Assembly: GCF_016744175.1 (NCBI RefSeq)
Contig: NZ_JADGEV010000011.1
Coordinates: forward strand, 1-64,000
Length of the DNA: 64,000 nucleotides
Direction: 5' to 3'
Origin: Neptunomonas sp.
GTDB taxonomy: Bacteria; Pseudomonadota; Gammaproteobacteria; Pseudomonadales; Balneatricaceae
The translations under genes and the position numbers were made by a program. Positions 11,396 through 19,821 of this stretch are shown piece after piece (positions within the stretch are counted from its first letter, which is position 1; every line of letters begins with the position of its first letter). A model generated the notes under the pieces. That model was given only the letters and a program-made list of their open reading frames with translations, did not search any database and was not told where the DNA came from.

Positions 11396-11648
11396 CTTCC
11401 ATGCACACCTAATACAAGCAAATAGACAATTTTGCTTGTATTACTCCCTCAACATATCACCACCGCAACAAAACCTTCGTGACTTTACGACTGAAACACA
11501 GCGCTTTTTAACCATAAAAACAACGTTTTCATGATTAAAAACGTATCTTTAACCAATTTACCTGACTCAAGCCGTGCCTACAGCGCACCAAACCGGTATA
11601 ATCAACCGATATTTTGACTACAATTTCTCTGGGATAGACAGTTACCAC

Positions 11649-12164
11649 ATGACTAAAGCATCCTCTTTTGAACGCGAAGACCTGTTGAAATGCGGGCACG
11701 GCGAAATGTTCGGCCTTGGCAATGCACGCCTGCCAGTTGGCAATATGCTAATGATGGATCGCATCACTAGCATCTCCGACGATGGAGGCCAATTTGGCAA
11801 AGGCGAGATTATCGCCGAACTCGATATCAACCCAGATCTCTGGTTTTTTGACTGCCACTTTCCAACCGACCCAGTTATGCCTGGCTGCTTGGGACTTGAT
11901 GCAATGTGGCAAATTGTTGGCTTTTACCTAGGATGGAGAGGCAACAAAGGCCGCGGGCGCGCACTTGGGTCAGGTGAAGTAAAATTCACAGGCCAAGTAC
12001 TACCCACGGCTAAAAAAGTGACATACCACATCGAGTTAAAGCGCGTAATTGAGCGCAAACTAGTCATGGGAATTGCAGATGGAACTGTTTCAGTTGATGG
12101 CCGAGTTATCTATACAGCCAAAGACCTCCGTGTAGGCTTGTTCACATCCACAGACAATTTCTAA
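11649..12164 (+). CDS. fabA: 3-hydroxydecanoyl-ACP dehydratase/isomerase
   Basis: Introduces the cis double bond at the C10 stage of type II fatty-acid synthesis. 171 residues, the usual FabA length. Active-site H70 (in [14 protein letters not shown]) and D84 (in LGLDAMWQ) are in place. I placed the start at ATG 11649. A GTG 75 bases upstream would add a 25-residue extension with no FabA counterpart. It precedes fabB by 110 bases, the classical pair for unsaturated fatty-acid synthesis. In E. coli fabA/fabB are controlled by FadR and FabR; no operator is claimed here. A TATAAT at 11597-11602 has no matching -35. Confidence 0.96.
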   Translation: MTKASSFEREDLLKCGHGEMFGLGNARLPVGNMLMMDRITSISDDGGQFGKGEIIAELDINPDLWFFDCHFPTDPVMPGCLGLDAMWQIVGFYLGWRGNKGRGRALGSGEVKFTGQVLPTAKKVTYHIELKRVIERKLVMGIADGTVSVDGRVIYTAKDLRVGLFTSTDNF

Positions 12165-12274
12165 TCCATTACCAAGTCCTACCCGCCACATCAGACAATC
12201 TGCAGGCGGGTACTTTGGACGAAATTATCCATTAACGAATAAGAAGAAGATCCTCTTAACAGGAGATACAACAT

Positions 12275-13492
12275 ATGCGACGCGTTGTAGTAACAGGAAT
12301 GGGCATCGTATCCTGCCTGGGTAACGATAAAGAAGCAGTACTCGACTCACTGAAAGAAGGCCGCTCAGGCATCAAATTTCAAGAAGAGTATAAAGAACTT
12401 GGCTTTCGTAGCCATGTAGCCGGCAGTATTGACATTGACCTAGAGGCGCTTATTGATCGTAAACTTCGTCGCTTTATGGGTAATGCCGCTGCTTATTCGT
12501 ACCTTGCAATGGACCAAGCAATAAAAGACGCTAACCTTAGCGAAGACCAAGTATCTAATGTACGTACTGGTTTGATTGCAGGCTCAGGTGGCGCATCATC
12601 AGCAGATATCATTGAAAGTGCTGATATATTACGCACCAAAGGTGTACGCCGTGTAGGCCCTTACCGTGTCACTCGCACAATGGGCAGCACCGTTTCTGCC
12701 TGCTTAGCAACACCGTTTAAAATTAAAGGCATTAACTACTCCATCACCTCTGCCTGCGCCACCAGCGCACATTGCATCGGTAACGCAATGGAACAGATTC
12801 AGCTTGGCAAACAAGATATTGTTTTTGCTGGCGGTGGTGAAGAATTGCACTGGTCGCTAACAGTCATGTTTGATGCGATGGGTGCACTATCCAGCAAATA
12901 CAATGACACTCCAGAAAAAGCGTCACGAGCATATGACGCAAACCGTGATGGCTTCGTGATTGCTGGCGGTGCCGGCATGCTGGTAATAGAAGAGCTTGAA
13001 CACGCCAAAGCACGCGGCGCCAAAATTTACGGCGAGCTTGTTGGTTACGGCGCGACATCAGATGGTTACGACATGGTTGCTCCTTCAGGCGAAGGCGCTA
13101 TGCGCTGCATGCAGCAAGCAATGAGCACCGTTGATGGATCTATTGATTACATCAATTCTCATGGCACATCCACTCCAGCTGGAGACATTCAGGAACTCAA
13201 AGCAATGAAGAACACCTTCGGCGACGAGATGCCCCCTGTTAGCTCAACCAAATCATTAACTGGGCATTCCCTTGGCGCTACCGGCGTTCAGGAAGCTATC
13301 TACAGTCTACTGATGATGGAAAATGACTTCATCTGCGCCTCTGCCAATATCGATGAACTCGATGAAGCAGCACAAGGCATGCCTGTAGTTACCACACGCA
13401 AAGATAATGTTAAATTAGATCGTGTTATGTCAAACAGCTTTGGCTTCGGTGGCACCAATTCTACGTTAGTATTCCAACGTTTTGACGGCTAA
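12275..13492 (+). CDS. fabB: 3-oxoacyl-ACP synthase I
   Basis: The condensing enzyme that elongates the cis-unsaturated acyl-ACP made by FabA. 405 residues with the thiolase fold. The catalytic triad is C161 (in TSACATSAH), H296 (in [11 protein letters not shown]) and H331 (in [10 protein letters not shown]), with K326 close by. The start is ATG after AGGAGATACAAC. An intrinsic terminator lies 14 bases after the stop, so the fabAB unit ends here. Confidence 0.97.
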   Translation: MRRVVVTGMGIVSCLGNDKEAVLDSLKEGRSGIKFQEEYKELGFRSHVAGSIDIDLEALIDRKLRRFMGNAAAYSYLAMDQAIKDANLSEDQVSNVRTGLIAGSGGASSADIIESADILRTKGVRRVGPYRVTRTMGSTVSACLATPFKIKGINYSITSACATSAHCIGNAMEQIQLGKQDIVFAGGGEELHWSLTVMFDAMGALSSKYNDTPEKASRAYDANRDGFVIAGGAGMLVIEELEHAKARGAKIYGELVGYGATSDGYDMVAPSGEGAMRCMQQAMSTVDGSIDYINSHGTSTPAGDIQELKAMKNTFGDEMPPVSSTKSLTGHSLGATGVQEAIYSLLMMENDFICASANIDELDEAAQGMPVVTTRKDNVKLDRVMSNSFGFGGTNSTLVFQRFDG

Positions 13493-13506
13493 CACCAGAG
13501 GCATAT

Positions 13507-13533
13507 AAAAAACCGCCTATTGGCGGTTTTTTT
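13507..13533. terminator. Intrinsic terminator fabB/plsC (bidirectional)
   Basis: Perfect stem AAAAAACCGCC / GGCGGTTTTTTT around a TATT loop, between the convergent fabB (stop 13492) and the acyltransferase gene (stop 13551). The symmetric A and T flanks allow function on both strands. Confidence 0.87.
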
Positions 13534-13550
13534 GTTTTCAAGAATCGGCT

Positions 13551-14285
13551 TTATACTTTTTTCATTTCCAGCGCTTCAAGCTGATCCATCTGCTCAAGTA
13601 ACCAACCAACTGAATCAGCATGCACCTCATCAACACTGCGCCCCTCAGATACTACCGGCTTACCAATACGTAGCTGAATCGTTCCTGGGTATTTCAGGAA
13701 GCTTTTACCGGGCCAATAAACACCCGCGTTATGAGCAATGGGCACAACAGGAACCCCCGAACTAACGGCCAGCATAGCACCACCTTTATTAAACTTACCG
13801 CGCTCACCAACAGCTAGACGAGTCCCTTGAGGAAAAATCACAATAGGAATACCTTTAGCCAATCGGTCCTTACCCTGCGACAGCAGCTCTCTCAACGCGC
13901 CACGTTTCTGACTTCTATCCAAAGCGATAGGATCCAGCAGCCCAAGTGCCCAACCAAAAAATGGCATTTTCAGTAATTCTTTTTTTAATACAACACACTG
14001 CGGGCGAATAAGCGTTTGAAAGTAAATGGTTTCCCATTCGCTCTGGTGGTTTGCAATAGCAACATACGCCCCATCTTTTGGCAAGTGCTCCAACCCTTCC
14101 ACTTCTAACTTAACACCACAACAAATACGCAGCCACGCTATATAAAAATAGTTAATCTGGGTAACAAACTTAAAACGCTGAGCAAAGGGCAGAGGCTTCG
14201 CCACTACAACACAAAGTAAACTATAAATAATTGTTGCTGGGTAAAATGCCGTGTAATACAGCGCCGCTCTAAAATAACCCAGCAT
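13551..14285 (-). CDS. Lysophosphatidate acyltransferase-like protein (PlsC family)
   Basis: A 244-residue membrane-associated acyltransferase of the PlsC family, expected to acylate 1-acyl-glycerol-3-phosphate. An N-terminal hydrophobic segment (about 12-30) is followed by the catalytic block ANHQSEWET (H80) and FPQGTR (151-156). The canonical motifs are NHX4D and FPEGTR; here the acid after the histidine is glutamate (E85) and the glutamate of motif III is glutamine. I recall similar motifs in other proteobacterial members, so activity is plausible but the exact substrate is uncertain. The start is ATG 14285 with AGGAA upstream; an in-frame TTG at 14303 precedes that Shine-Dalgarno sequence and is rejected. 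It follows moaD by 24 bases. Confidence 0.85.
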   Translation of the reverse strand: MLGYFRAALYYTAFYPATIIYSLLCVVVAKPLPFAQRFKFVTQINYFYIAWLRICCGVKLEVEGLEHLPKDGAYVAIANHQSEWETIYFQTLIRPQCVVLKKELLKMPFFGWALGLLDPIALDRSQKRGALRELLSQGKDRLAKGIPIVIFPQGTRLAVGERGKFNKGGAMLAVSSGVPVVPIAHNAGVYWPGKSFLKYPGTIQLRIGKPVVSEGRSVDEVHADSVGWLLEQMDQLEALEMKKV

Positions 14286-14309
14286 TAACTTTTCCTGTTT
14301 CAAAATTAA

Positions 14310-14564
14310 TTACCCACCTGTTACCGGCGGAAAGAACGCAATCTCATCACCATCTTTAATAGGAGCATCTAAGCCTGCCATTTCCTGATTAATAGCTACC
14401 AGCAAATTAGAACGCATTAACACCTGCTCCCACTTTTCGCCGTTATCCTCAACCATTGATGACAAAAGCTTTGCGACACTAGAAAGGCTCACATCCCATT
14501 CTCGATCGACTTGCCCAACACCCAACTGCTCACGCACACTAGCAAAAAACACTACTGACAGCAT
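14310..14564 (-). CDS. moaD: Molybdopterin synthase small subunit MoaD
   Basis: 84 residues with a ubiquitin-like fold. The C-terminal Gly-Gly (PPVTGG) is the site of thiocarboxylation that supplies sulphur for molybdopterin. GDEIAFFPPVTGG at the end is the family hallmark. It starts 3 bases after moaC stops, so it is translated with it. The large subunit gene moaE, which normally follows, is not here; the next gene is an acyltransferase. Confidence 0.93.
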   Translation of the reverse strand: MLSVVFFASVREQLGVGQVDREWDVSLSSVAKLLSSMVEDNGEKWEQVLMRSNLLVAINQEMAGLDAPIKDGDEIAFFPPVTGG

Positions 14565-14567
14565 TAT

Positions 14568-15047
14568 TTACCCCTCAATTTTCCAATGGCCACTTTTACC
14601 GCCTTTTTTTTCTATCAACTTAACATCAGAGATCACCATCCCTTTATCAACCGCTTTACACATATCATATAAAGTTAAGGCAGCAACAGTGGCGGCAGTT
14701 AAAGCCTCCATCTCTACACCAGTTTGGCCTGATAAACGACATAGCGTACTAATACAAATGGCAGACTTTTCTTTATTTGGCTGCAACTCAACTGCAACTT
14801 TTGTCAACATTAACGGGTGACATAAAGGAATAAGGTCACTGGTACGTTTTGCTGCCTGGATACCAGCAATTCTTGCAACCGCCAACACATCGCCCTTTTT
14901 ATGCCCCCCCGATACAATCATTTCCAATGTTTCGGGCAACATTAAGATTTCTGCATAAGCACGCGCTTCACGTGTAGTGACCGCTTTATCTGACACATCC
15001 ACCATATGAGCATGACCATGCTCATCTAAATGGGTCAATTTACTCAC
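14568..15047 (-). CDS. moaC: Cyclic pyranopterin monophosphate synthase MoaC
   Basis: Second step of molybdenum-cofactor synthesis, forming cPMP from the MoaA product. Blocks [45 protein letters not shown] and [23 protein letters not shown] are all intact. I prefer the GTG at 15047, giving 159 residues (E. coli MoaC has 161), with GGTGA upstream. An ATG at 15071 is in frame but would add eight residues absent from the family. The gene overlaps the preceding acyltransferase by 8 bases (GTGAGTAA), which implies translational coupling. Confidence 0.94.
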   Translation of the reverse strand: MSKLTHLDEHGHAHMVDVSDKAVTTREARAYAEILMLPETLEMIVSGGHKKGDVLAVARIAGIQAAKRTSDLIPLCHPLMLTKVAVELQPNKEKSAICISTLCRLSGQTGVEMEALTAATVAALTLYDMCKAVDKGMVISDVKLIEKKGGKSGHWKIEG

Positions 15048-16170
15048 TAGTATCACCTTTTTTAGGTTCATGGTTATATACAGGGTTCGCGTACATCAAT
15101 CGCATTATTTCAGCCTCACGCGGATTCAACCCCTCAAAACGCTGCTTAAAAGCAAGGTGTTCTTCTGGATCCACTTTATCAAGCAAATTTGCAGCAATAT
15201 AATTCGAGGGATGCAAAAAATAGTTTTGATGTATCTGTCGGTCTAATTCAGCAGCTAACAACTCCGGCGATTCATAATCATTAACAATCACGTCACCAAA
15301 GTGAACATGCACAGCACCTTTAAAACCGGTAATACCCTGCACAATACTTTCAAGATCCTCATGCTGACCTTTCTCATAAGCACCTGTTTCTTCACGCGCG
15401 GCAAGCTCAATTGCTTTAGCGCGATCACAAGGGTCAAATTCATAAGAAATAGACACGGGAACAATATTCAATCGTTTCACTGCTTCAGAAAAGCTGCGCT
15501 GTTTGCGCTGGCTCATATATAACATTTTAAGTAGAGCAGGATCGGTTTTATCGTTACCATCTTTTGCACGACCTTCGCGTTGTGCTATCCATACCGACTC
15601 ACCTTCCTGAACACTATAATCTATATATGCTGACAATTGCGTCACTGCGGCCATCATTTCACGAGGCCCTTTTGCTGAACGGTTTACAATGAAACTTTTA
15701 TTCAAACGCATGAGATCAGACACACACGGCTTAGTGAGTAAGTTGTCTCCTATAGCAATACGCAGCGTAGGCAAATCACGCTGGTAGTGCGTCCAATTTA
15801 CAAATGCTGGATCCATAGCTATATCACGATGATTCGAGACAAATAAATATGCCTCATCATCTTCAAGATTTTCCATCCCAGAACAACTTAAGCGAGTTGT
15901 CGATCTGGAAATCATTTTTGCCATATATTTAGCAACAGTACGCTGAAACTGCTTAACAGACTGAATATCTCCAAACTCTCTGGCCAGCGCAATACGCACA
16001 ATAGGGCGAAGCAGCTTAGTGATCCACGTGGGTAAAGAGGGAAACTGATACTGGGTTACTGCACTGATCAACTCATTGTCATATAACAAGCTCTGCAATA
16101 CCGCTTCAACTTCACTATCATAATAAGGGCGCATCTCTTTGAATGGGTCTTGCTGTGTATTCAATTCCAT
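15040..16170 (-). CDS. PlsB/PlsC-type glycerolipid acyltransferase family protein
   Basis: A 376-residue protein with an acyltransferase domain in its centre. The catalytic block is [12 protein letters not shown] (H114), one residue longer between His and the second Asp than HX4D, although HRD also provides a nearby acid. REGRAKDG resembles the PlsB block III and IVPVSISYE resembles block IV, which suggests a glycerol-3-phosphate or related acceptor. There is no clear N-terminal membrane helix. Specificity is unknown. The start is ATG 16170; a TTG directly before it is ignored. It lies 65 bases after moeA and overlaps moaC, so it probably belongs to the moeA-moaC-moaD transcript. Confidence 0.85.
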   Translation of the reverse strand: MELNTQQDPFKEMRPYYDSEVEAVLQSLLYDNELISAVTQYQFPSLPTWITKLLRPIVRIALAREFGDIQSVKQFQRTVAKYMAKMISRSTTRLSCSGMENLEDDEAYLFVSNHRDIAMDPAFVNWTHYQRDLPTLRIAIGDNLLTKPCVSDLMRLNKSFIVNRSAKGPREMMAAVTQLSAYIDYSVQEGESVWIAQREGRAKDGNDKTDPALLKMLYMSQRKQRSFSEAVKRLNIVPVSISYEFDPCDRAKAIELAAREETGAYEKGQHEDLESIVQGITGFKGAVHVHFGDVIVNDYESPELLAAELDRQIHQNYFLHPSNYIAANLLDKVDPEEHLAFKQRFEGLNPREAEIMRLMYANPVYNHEPKKGDTSE

Positions 16171-16235
16171 CAAGATCTCTAATCAAGCTGTAAACTGCAC
16201 ATTTTACCCGCTATTGCATACCAAACCCAATAATA

Positions 16236-17453
16236 TCAGCCCAACAGATCTGAAAATGGAATAAAGCTTACCATATCACCATTATTCACCACTGTATTCG
16301 GCGGAATCACTGCCAAACCATTAGACCAGCTGGCCGAAGATAACACACCAGAACTTTGGTTTTTAAATACCTTTATACGCCCTTGCTCCATCCTGGCACG
16401 TAAATATTCCTGGCGCACACCCGGCTTGACATGTTCAAAGTCAGCAGGAACCTCAAACGCCAAAGGCGGTATATAATCAGCACCCTGCATCCTCATTAGA
16501 AAAGGGCGCGCTAACAAACAAAACGTTATAAGTGCAGATGCCGGGTTGCCAGGAAGACCAAAAAAAGGTGTGTGCTGCACTCTACCAAACGCCAAAGGCT
16601 TCCCTGGTTTTATTTTCAAACGCCATACTTCCAACTTCCCTAAGTTCTCAACGCACTGCTTTACATGATCCTCTTCTCCAACCGACACTCCCCCAGTACT
16701 AATAATACAATCTGCCTGCTCTGCCGCCTGCATCAACGCTTCATCCACAGCTTCTGCTGTATCTGCCACGTTACCGATATCTATCGGCACACACCCCATT
16801 TGACTCAACAATGACGTCAGCACAAACCGGTTGGAATTATATATTTGCCCTGGAGCTAACGCCTCCCCTGGACTCACCAGCTCATCACCGGTAGATAATA
16901 TAGCAACTTTAATCGGCCGATATACCGCAATACTATCCAGCCCTGTTGACGCCAGCACACCCACATCCGCCGCTTGAAGTCGCATACCCTTCCTCAGAAA
17001 AGCCTTCCCTGCCTTAATATCCTGACCTTTAGCTCTGATGTTTTGTCCTGCTGTAACAGGCCCAGTCATAATAACCTTGCCATCAACAAGCTCAACATTC
17101 TCTTGGATAACAACCGTATCCGCACCCTCGGGTATTTCAGCACCGGTAAAAATTCGCGCCACACTTCCTGATAAAAGCGGCTCAGGCGCTTTCCCAGCAG
17201 GAATCCTTTGTGAAACGGAAAAAGCAACTTTGCTGCTCATACTTAATGCGCTGGAGTGAACGGCATATCCATCCATACTACTATTATCTGCAGGAGGGAC
17301 ATCTACTGCAGCAATGGGTGATTCAGCCAACACCCGACCAACGGCATGCTCCAGATACACAACTTCTTGTTCCACAGCCTGCGGTGCTGCACTTAAAATA
17401 ATCGACAATGCATCGTCAATTGCCATCAAACCCGGCCTATCAAGAGCTGACAT
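16236..17453 (-). CDS. moeA: Molybdopterin molybdenumtransferase MoeA
   Basis: Inserts molybdate into adenylated molybdopterin. 405 residues. DVPPADNSSMDGYA near residue 55 contributes to the active site. ILSTGDELV, ISTGGVSVGEEDH and KIKPGKPLAFGR are the molybdopterin-binding motifs, followed by FGLPGNPAS. The C-terminal domain IV is present. The start is ATG with GAGGAG upstream. It heads a minus-strand group with an acyltransferase, moaC and moaD. moaA, moaB, moaE and mog are not in the window. Confidence 0.96.
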   Translation of the reverse strand: MSALDRPGLMAIDDALSIILSAAPQAVEQEVVYLEHAVGRVLAESPIAAVDVPPADNSSMDGYAVHSSALSMSSKVAFSVSQRIPAGKAPEPLLSGSVARIFTGAEIPEGADTVVIQENVELVDGKVIMTGPVTAGQNIRAKGQDIKAGKAFLRKGMRLQAADVGVLASTGLDSIAVYRPIKVAILSTGDELVSPGEALAPGQIYNSNRFVLTSLLSQMGCVPIDIGNVADTAEAVDEALMQAAEQADCIISTGGVSVGEEDHVKQCVENLGKLEVWRLKIKPGKPLAFGRVQHTPFFGLPGNPASALITFCLLARPFLMRMQGADYIPPLAFEVPADFEHVKPGVRQEYLRARMEQGRIKVFKNQSSGVLSSASWSNGLAVIPPNTVVNNGDMVSFIPFSDLLG

Positions 17454-17552
17454 TTCTAACTCCTCGTATCATTTTCAATAATAGGACCGCTATAATTGCG
17501 ATCGCCAAAGCAAGTATGTTTAATACCTAAAAAAACCCAACAGGAAATACAA

Positions 17553-17939
17553 ATGTCAGAACTATACCCAATAATCAAGCACATTCACTTAACGAGCGTC
17601 ACTTTAAGTATTCTATTTTTTATCGTACGTGGCGCAGGTATGCTTTTTGATGCCCAATGGTTACAAAAGAAACTGATCAAAGTATTACCGCATATTATCG
17701 ATACTATTCTATTAATCAGCGCTATTGCGCTTACCTTTGCCATCAACCAATACCCCTTTCAGGCCGACTGGTTATCAGCAAAAGTCGTTGGATTGATTTT
17801 ATATATCGTTTTAGGGACTGTCGCATTGAAACGCGGCAAAACTAAAGCTATTCGTATTAGCGCCTTCGTTTTAGCATTGCTATGCATTACATACATTTTA
17901 AGCGTCGCTATCACACATAACGCAACACCTTGGGGTTAG
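17553..17939 (+). CDS. SirB2 family membrane protein
   Basis: A 128-residue protein with four hydrophobic segments and the N-terminal YPIIKHIHLTSVTLSILFF block typical of the SirB2 family (function unknown). The family was first named from a Salmonella invasion regulator locus, but no regulatory role is established. The start is ATG 17553 with AGGAA upstream; a TTG 57 bases further up is in frame but lacks a Shine-Dalgarno sequence and would add a non-hydrophobic tail. A TATAAT at 17491-17496 may be its -10 box, without a clear -35. It is flanked by divergent moeA and a convergent reductase gene, so it appears to be monocistronic. Confidence 0.87.
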   Translation: MSELYPIIKHIHLTSVTLSILFFIVRGAGMLFDAQWLQKKLIKVLPHIIDTILLISAIALTFAINQYPFQADWLSAKVVGLILYIVLGTVALKRGKTKAIRISAFVLALLCITYILSVAITHNATPWG

Positions 17940-17959
17940 TGGCTTTTTACTAAACGTTC

Positions 17960-18865
17960 TTATTGATAGATCTGACGCAATACCGCTACCAACTCACTGC
18001 GCCAAGGACGCTGCTTGATACCAAAAGTGCTTAACAGCTTTTTGCATTTCAGCACGGAAGAAGCAGGACGCTCAACCTCAACATGCAAAGCACGTGAAGA
18101 AACAGGGACAAGATCCGTTGTTTTCAGTGCTTCATATTGGCTGGCTGCAGCGACAATTGCTTCAGTAAAACGGTAACGAGTTGTTACCTCTGCTCCGCAA
18201 TAATGATAGGTGCCCCAAGCATCAGCTCCATTTTCTAGCTGCTTAATAATTGCAAGAATTACACGTCCTACATCACTAGCAGATGTAGGACAACCTTGCC
18301 GATCATCCGCTGTTTCAATAGCCGTGTGTTTACGCGCATTAGCAAGCGTGCGCAGCAAATAGTTATCTCCTTGAGCACTAAACACCCAGCTTACGCGTAA
18401 AATAATATGCCTAGGCTGATACTGTCTGAGCAGATCCTCTCCTTGGCGTTTACTCTCTCCAAATACTCCCAACGGCGAAACATCATCACTTTCAGCATAA
18501 CCGCTCGCATAATGCCCATCGAACAAATGATCTGTTGATAAATGAATTAACGGTATCGACAACGCTCCACACTCGATAGCAAGGTTTTTTACAGCATCAC
18601 GATTGACACAAAAACATCGTTCTGGCTCATGCTCTGCAGCATCAACATTATTAAACGCGGCCGTATTGACTACATAATCAGGCATGTAGCGATCCAAGGC
18701 CTGCTGAATAGCCACTGAAGATGTAACATCCAAGTCAGATAGCCCCAAGCAGATGAATTCAAAATGGCTATCTTGCTCACCGAGTACAACCAAGTCATGA
18801 GCAATCTGCCCATCACCACCGGTCACTAGAATTTTAATCGGCAAAAGCTTAGTCCACTCAGTCAT
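17960..18865 (-). CDS. RmlD-like NAD(P)-dependent sugar-nucleotide reductase homologue
   Basis: 301 residues of the extended SDR superfamily, closest to dTDP-4-dehydrorhamnose reductase (RmlD). Visible: the nucleotide-binding loop LVTGGDGQIA (13-22), DVTSS, NTAAFNNVDAAE (67-78, compare the RmlD AYTAVD block), LSTDHLFDG (109-117), GESKRQGED and RVSWVF. The usual catalytic YxxxK is F135-x3-K139 and the STDY tyrosine is histidine (H113), so ordinary reductase chemistry is doubtful. No rhamnose-pathway gene (rmlA, B, C) is adjacent. It could be a degenerate RmlD, a regulatory homologue (as MAT2B is in animals), or an enzyme with another acid/base. Confidence 0.75.
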   Translation of the reverse strand: MTEWTKLLPIKILVTGGDGQIAHDLVVLGEQDSHFEFICLGLSDLDVTSSVAIQQALDRYMPDYVVNTAAFNNVDAAEHEPERCFCVNRDAVKNLAIECGALSIPLIHLSTDHLFDGHYASGYAESDDVSPLGVFGESKRQGEDLLRQYQPRHIILRVSWVFSAQGDNYLLRTLANARKHTAIETADDRQGCPTSASDVGRVILAIIKQLENGADAWGTYHYCGAEVTTRYRFTEAIVAAASQYEALKTTDLVPVSSRALHVEVERPASSVLKCKKLLSTFGIKQRPWRSELVAVLRQIYQ

Positions 18866-19013
18866 ACTGCTCTAATACTCACTTCAAAAGTTTATTTTTA
18901 ACATGCTGATTCATATAAATGAACAAAACAATAGTATGCGGCTAATTAAATAACAGGTACACGGCTCCCTAGATGGTTAATGTATCAACTAGCAGACAAA
19001 AAAATTTCGCTCA

Positions 19014-19042
19014 TAAAAAAGGCCTGCTAAGGCAGACCTTTA
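19014..19042 (-). terminator. Intrinsic terminator after ssb
   Basis: Minus-strand stem AAAGGTCTGC / GCAGGCCTTT around CTTA, followed by further Ts; one G-T wobble. It lies 32 bases after the ssb stop. The remaining sequence up to the RmlD-like gene (18866-19013) shows no gene. Confidence 0.78.
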
Positions 19043-19074
19043 ATACAAATTTTTATCGACCAACAAATTTTGGC

Positions 19075-19620
19075 TTAGAACGGTATGTCGTCATCAAAGT
19101 CATCAAAATTTGGTGCCGGTTGTTGCGGTTGTGAAGGAGCCTGCTGCGGCCTTTGCTGTGGCGGAGCACTCTGCTGAGGGCGTGCCTGCTGAGGAGCACT
19201 CTGGGGACGCGATTGCTGAGGTGCAGGAGCTTGGCTATACTCTTGGTCTTGCGAGTAACCAGAATCATTATTGCTACTACCGCCACGCCCACCTAGCATT
19301 TGCATTTCGCTAGCAACGATCTCAGTTGTATAACGGTCTGCGCCGCTCTGATCCTGCCATTTGCGGGTACGCAATGCTCCTTCAATGTAAACCTGTGAGC
19401 CTTTACGAAGATACTCACCTGCAATTTCAGCAAGCTTGTTAAAGAATACAACACGGTGCCATTCAGTACGCTCCTGATTCTGCCCTGTTTGTTTATCTTT
19501 CCAAGACTCACTGGTGGCCAATGTAACATTGGTGACAGCATTTCCTGACGGCATGTAACGCACTTCTGGATCACCACCCATATTACCTACCAATATTACT
19601 TTATTTACACCACGTGCCAT
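19075..19620 (-). CDS. ssb: Single-stranded DNA-binding protein
   Basis: 181 residues. The N-terminal OB fold (about 1-110; [27 protein letters not shown]) binds ssDNA as a tetramer. A Q/P/S-rich disordered linker (about 120-165) follows, then the acidic tip DFDDDIPF that recruits replication and repair proteins. It is divergent from uvrA, the classical ssb/uvrA pair. In E. coli both are associated with LexA; no convincing LexA box was found here. Confidence 0.97.
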   Translation of the reverse strand: MARGVNKVILVGNMGGDPEVRYMPSGNAVTNVTLATSESWKDKQTGQNQERTEWHRVVFFNKLAEIAGEYLRKGSQVYIEGALRTRKWQDQSGADRYTTEIVASEMQMLGGRGGSSNNDSGYSQDQEYSQAPAPQQSRPQSAPQQARPQQSAPPQQRPQQAPSQPQQPAPNFDDFDDDIPF

Positions 19621-19821
19621 GCTTATCTCCGTCAGATAAATCAGTCCCTATTAAAGAGGGAAACCATTATTTATTATTGTAAATCATACCACAGAGAAGA
19701 TATAAAATTATATGAACCACGCCACATTGAACATATTCATTTTTATGAAACAGAACACATAGCGCTGCCGCCCCTCTGTCCTTTATAATCGATCTCTTTT
19801 GTATTCCTGTCTGGAGTAAAC

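Noticed and set aside
11597..11602. TATAAT before fabA as a promoter
   Set aside because: No -35 hexamer at 15-19 bases; kept only as a remark.
11574..11648. 25-residue N-terminal extension of FabA from a GTG
   Set aside because: FabA proteins begin at the residue corresponding to ATG 11649; the extension has no counterpart.
19621..19821. Possible LexA box in the ssb-uvrA gap (TTGT...ACAG near 19677-19694)
   Set aside because: The half-sites are separated by 10 bases and not the 8 of a CTGT-N8-ACAG site, and flanking bases do not fit.
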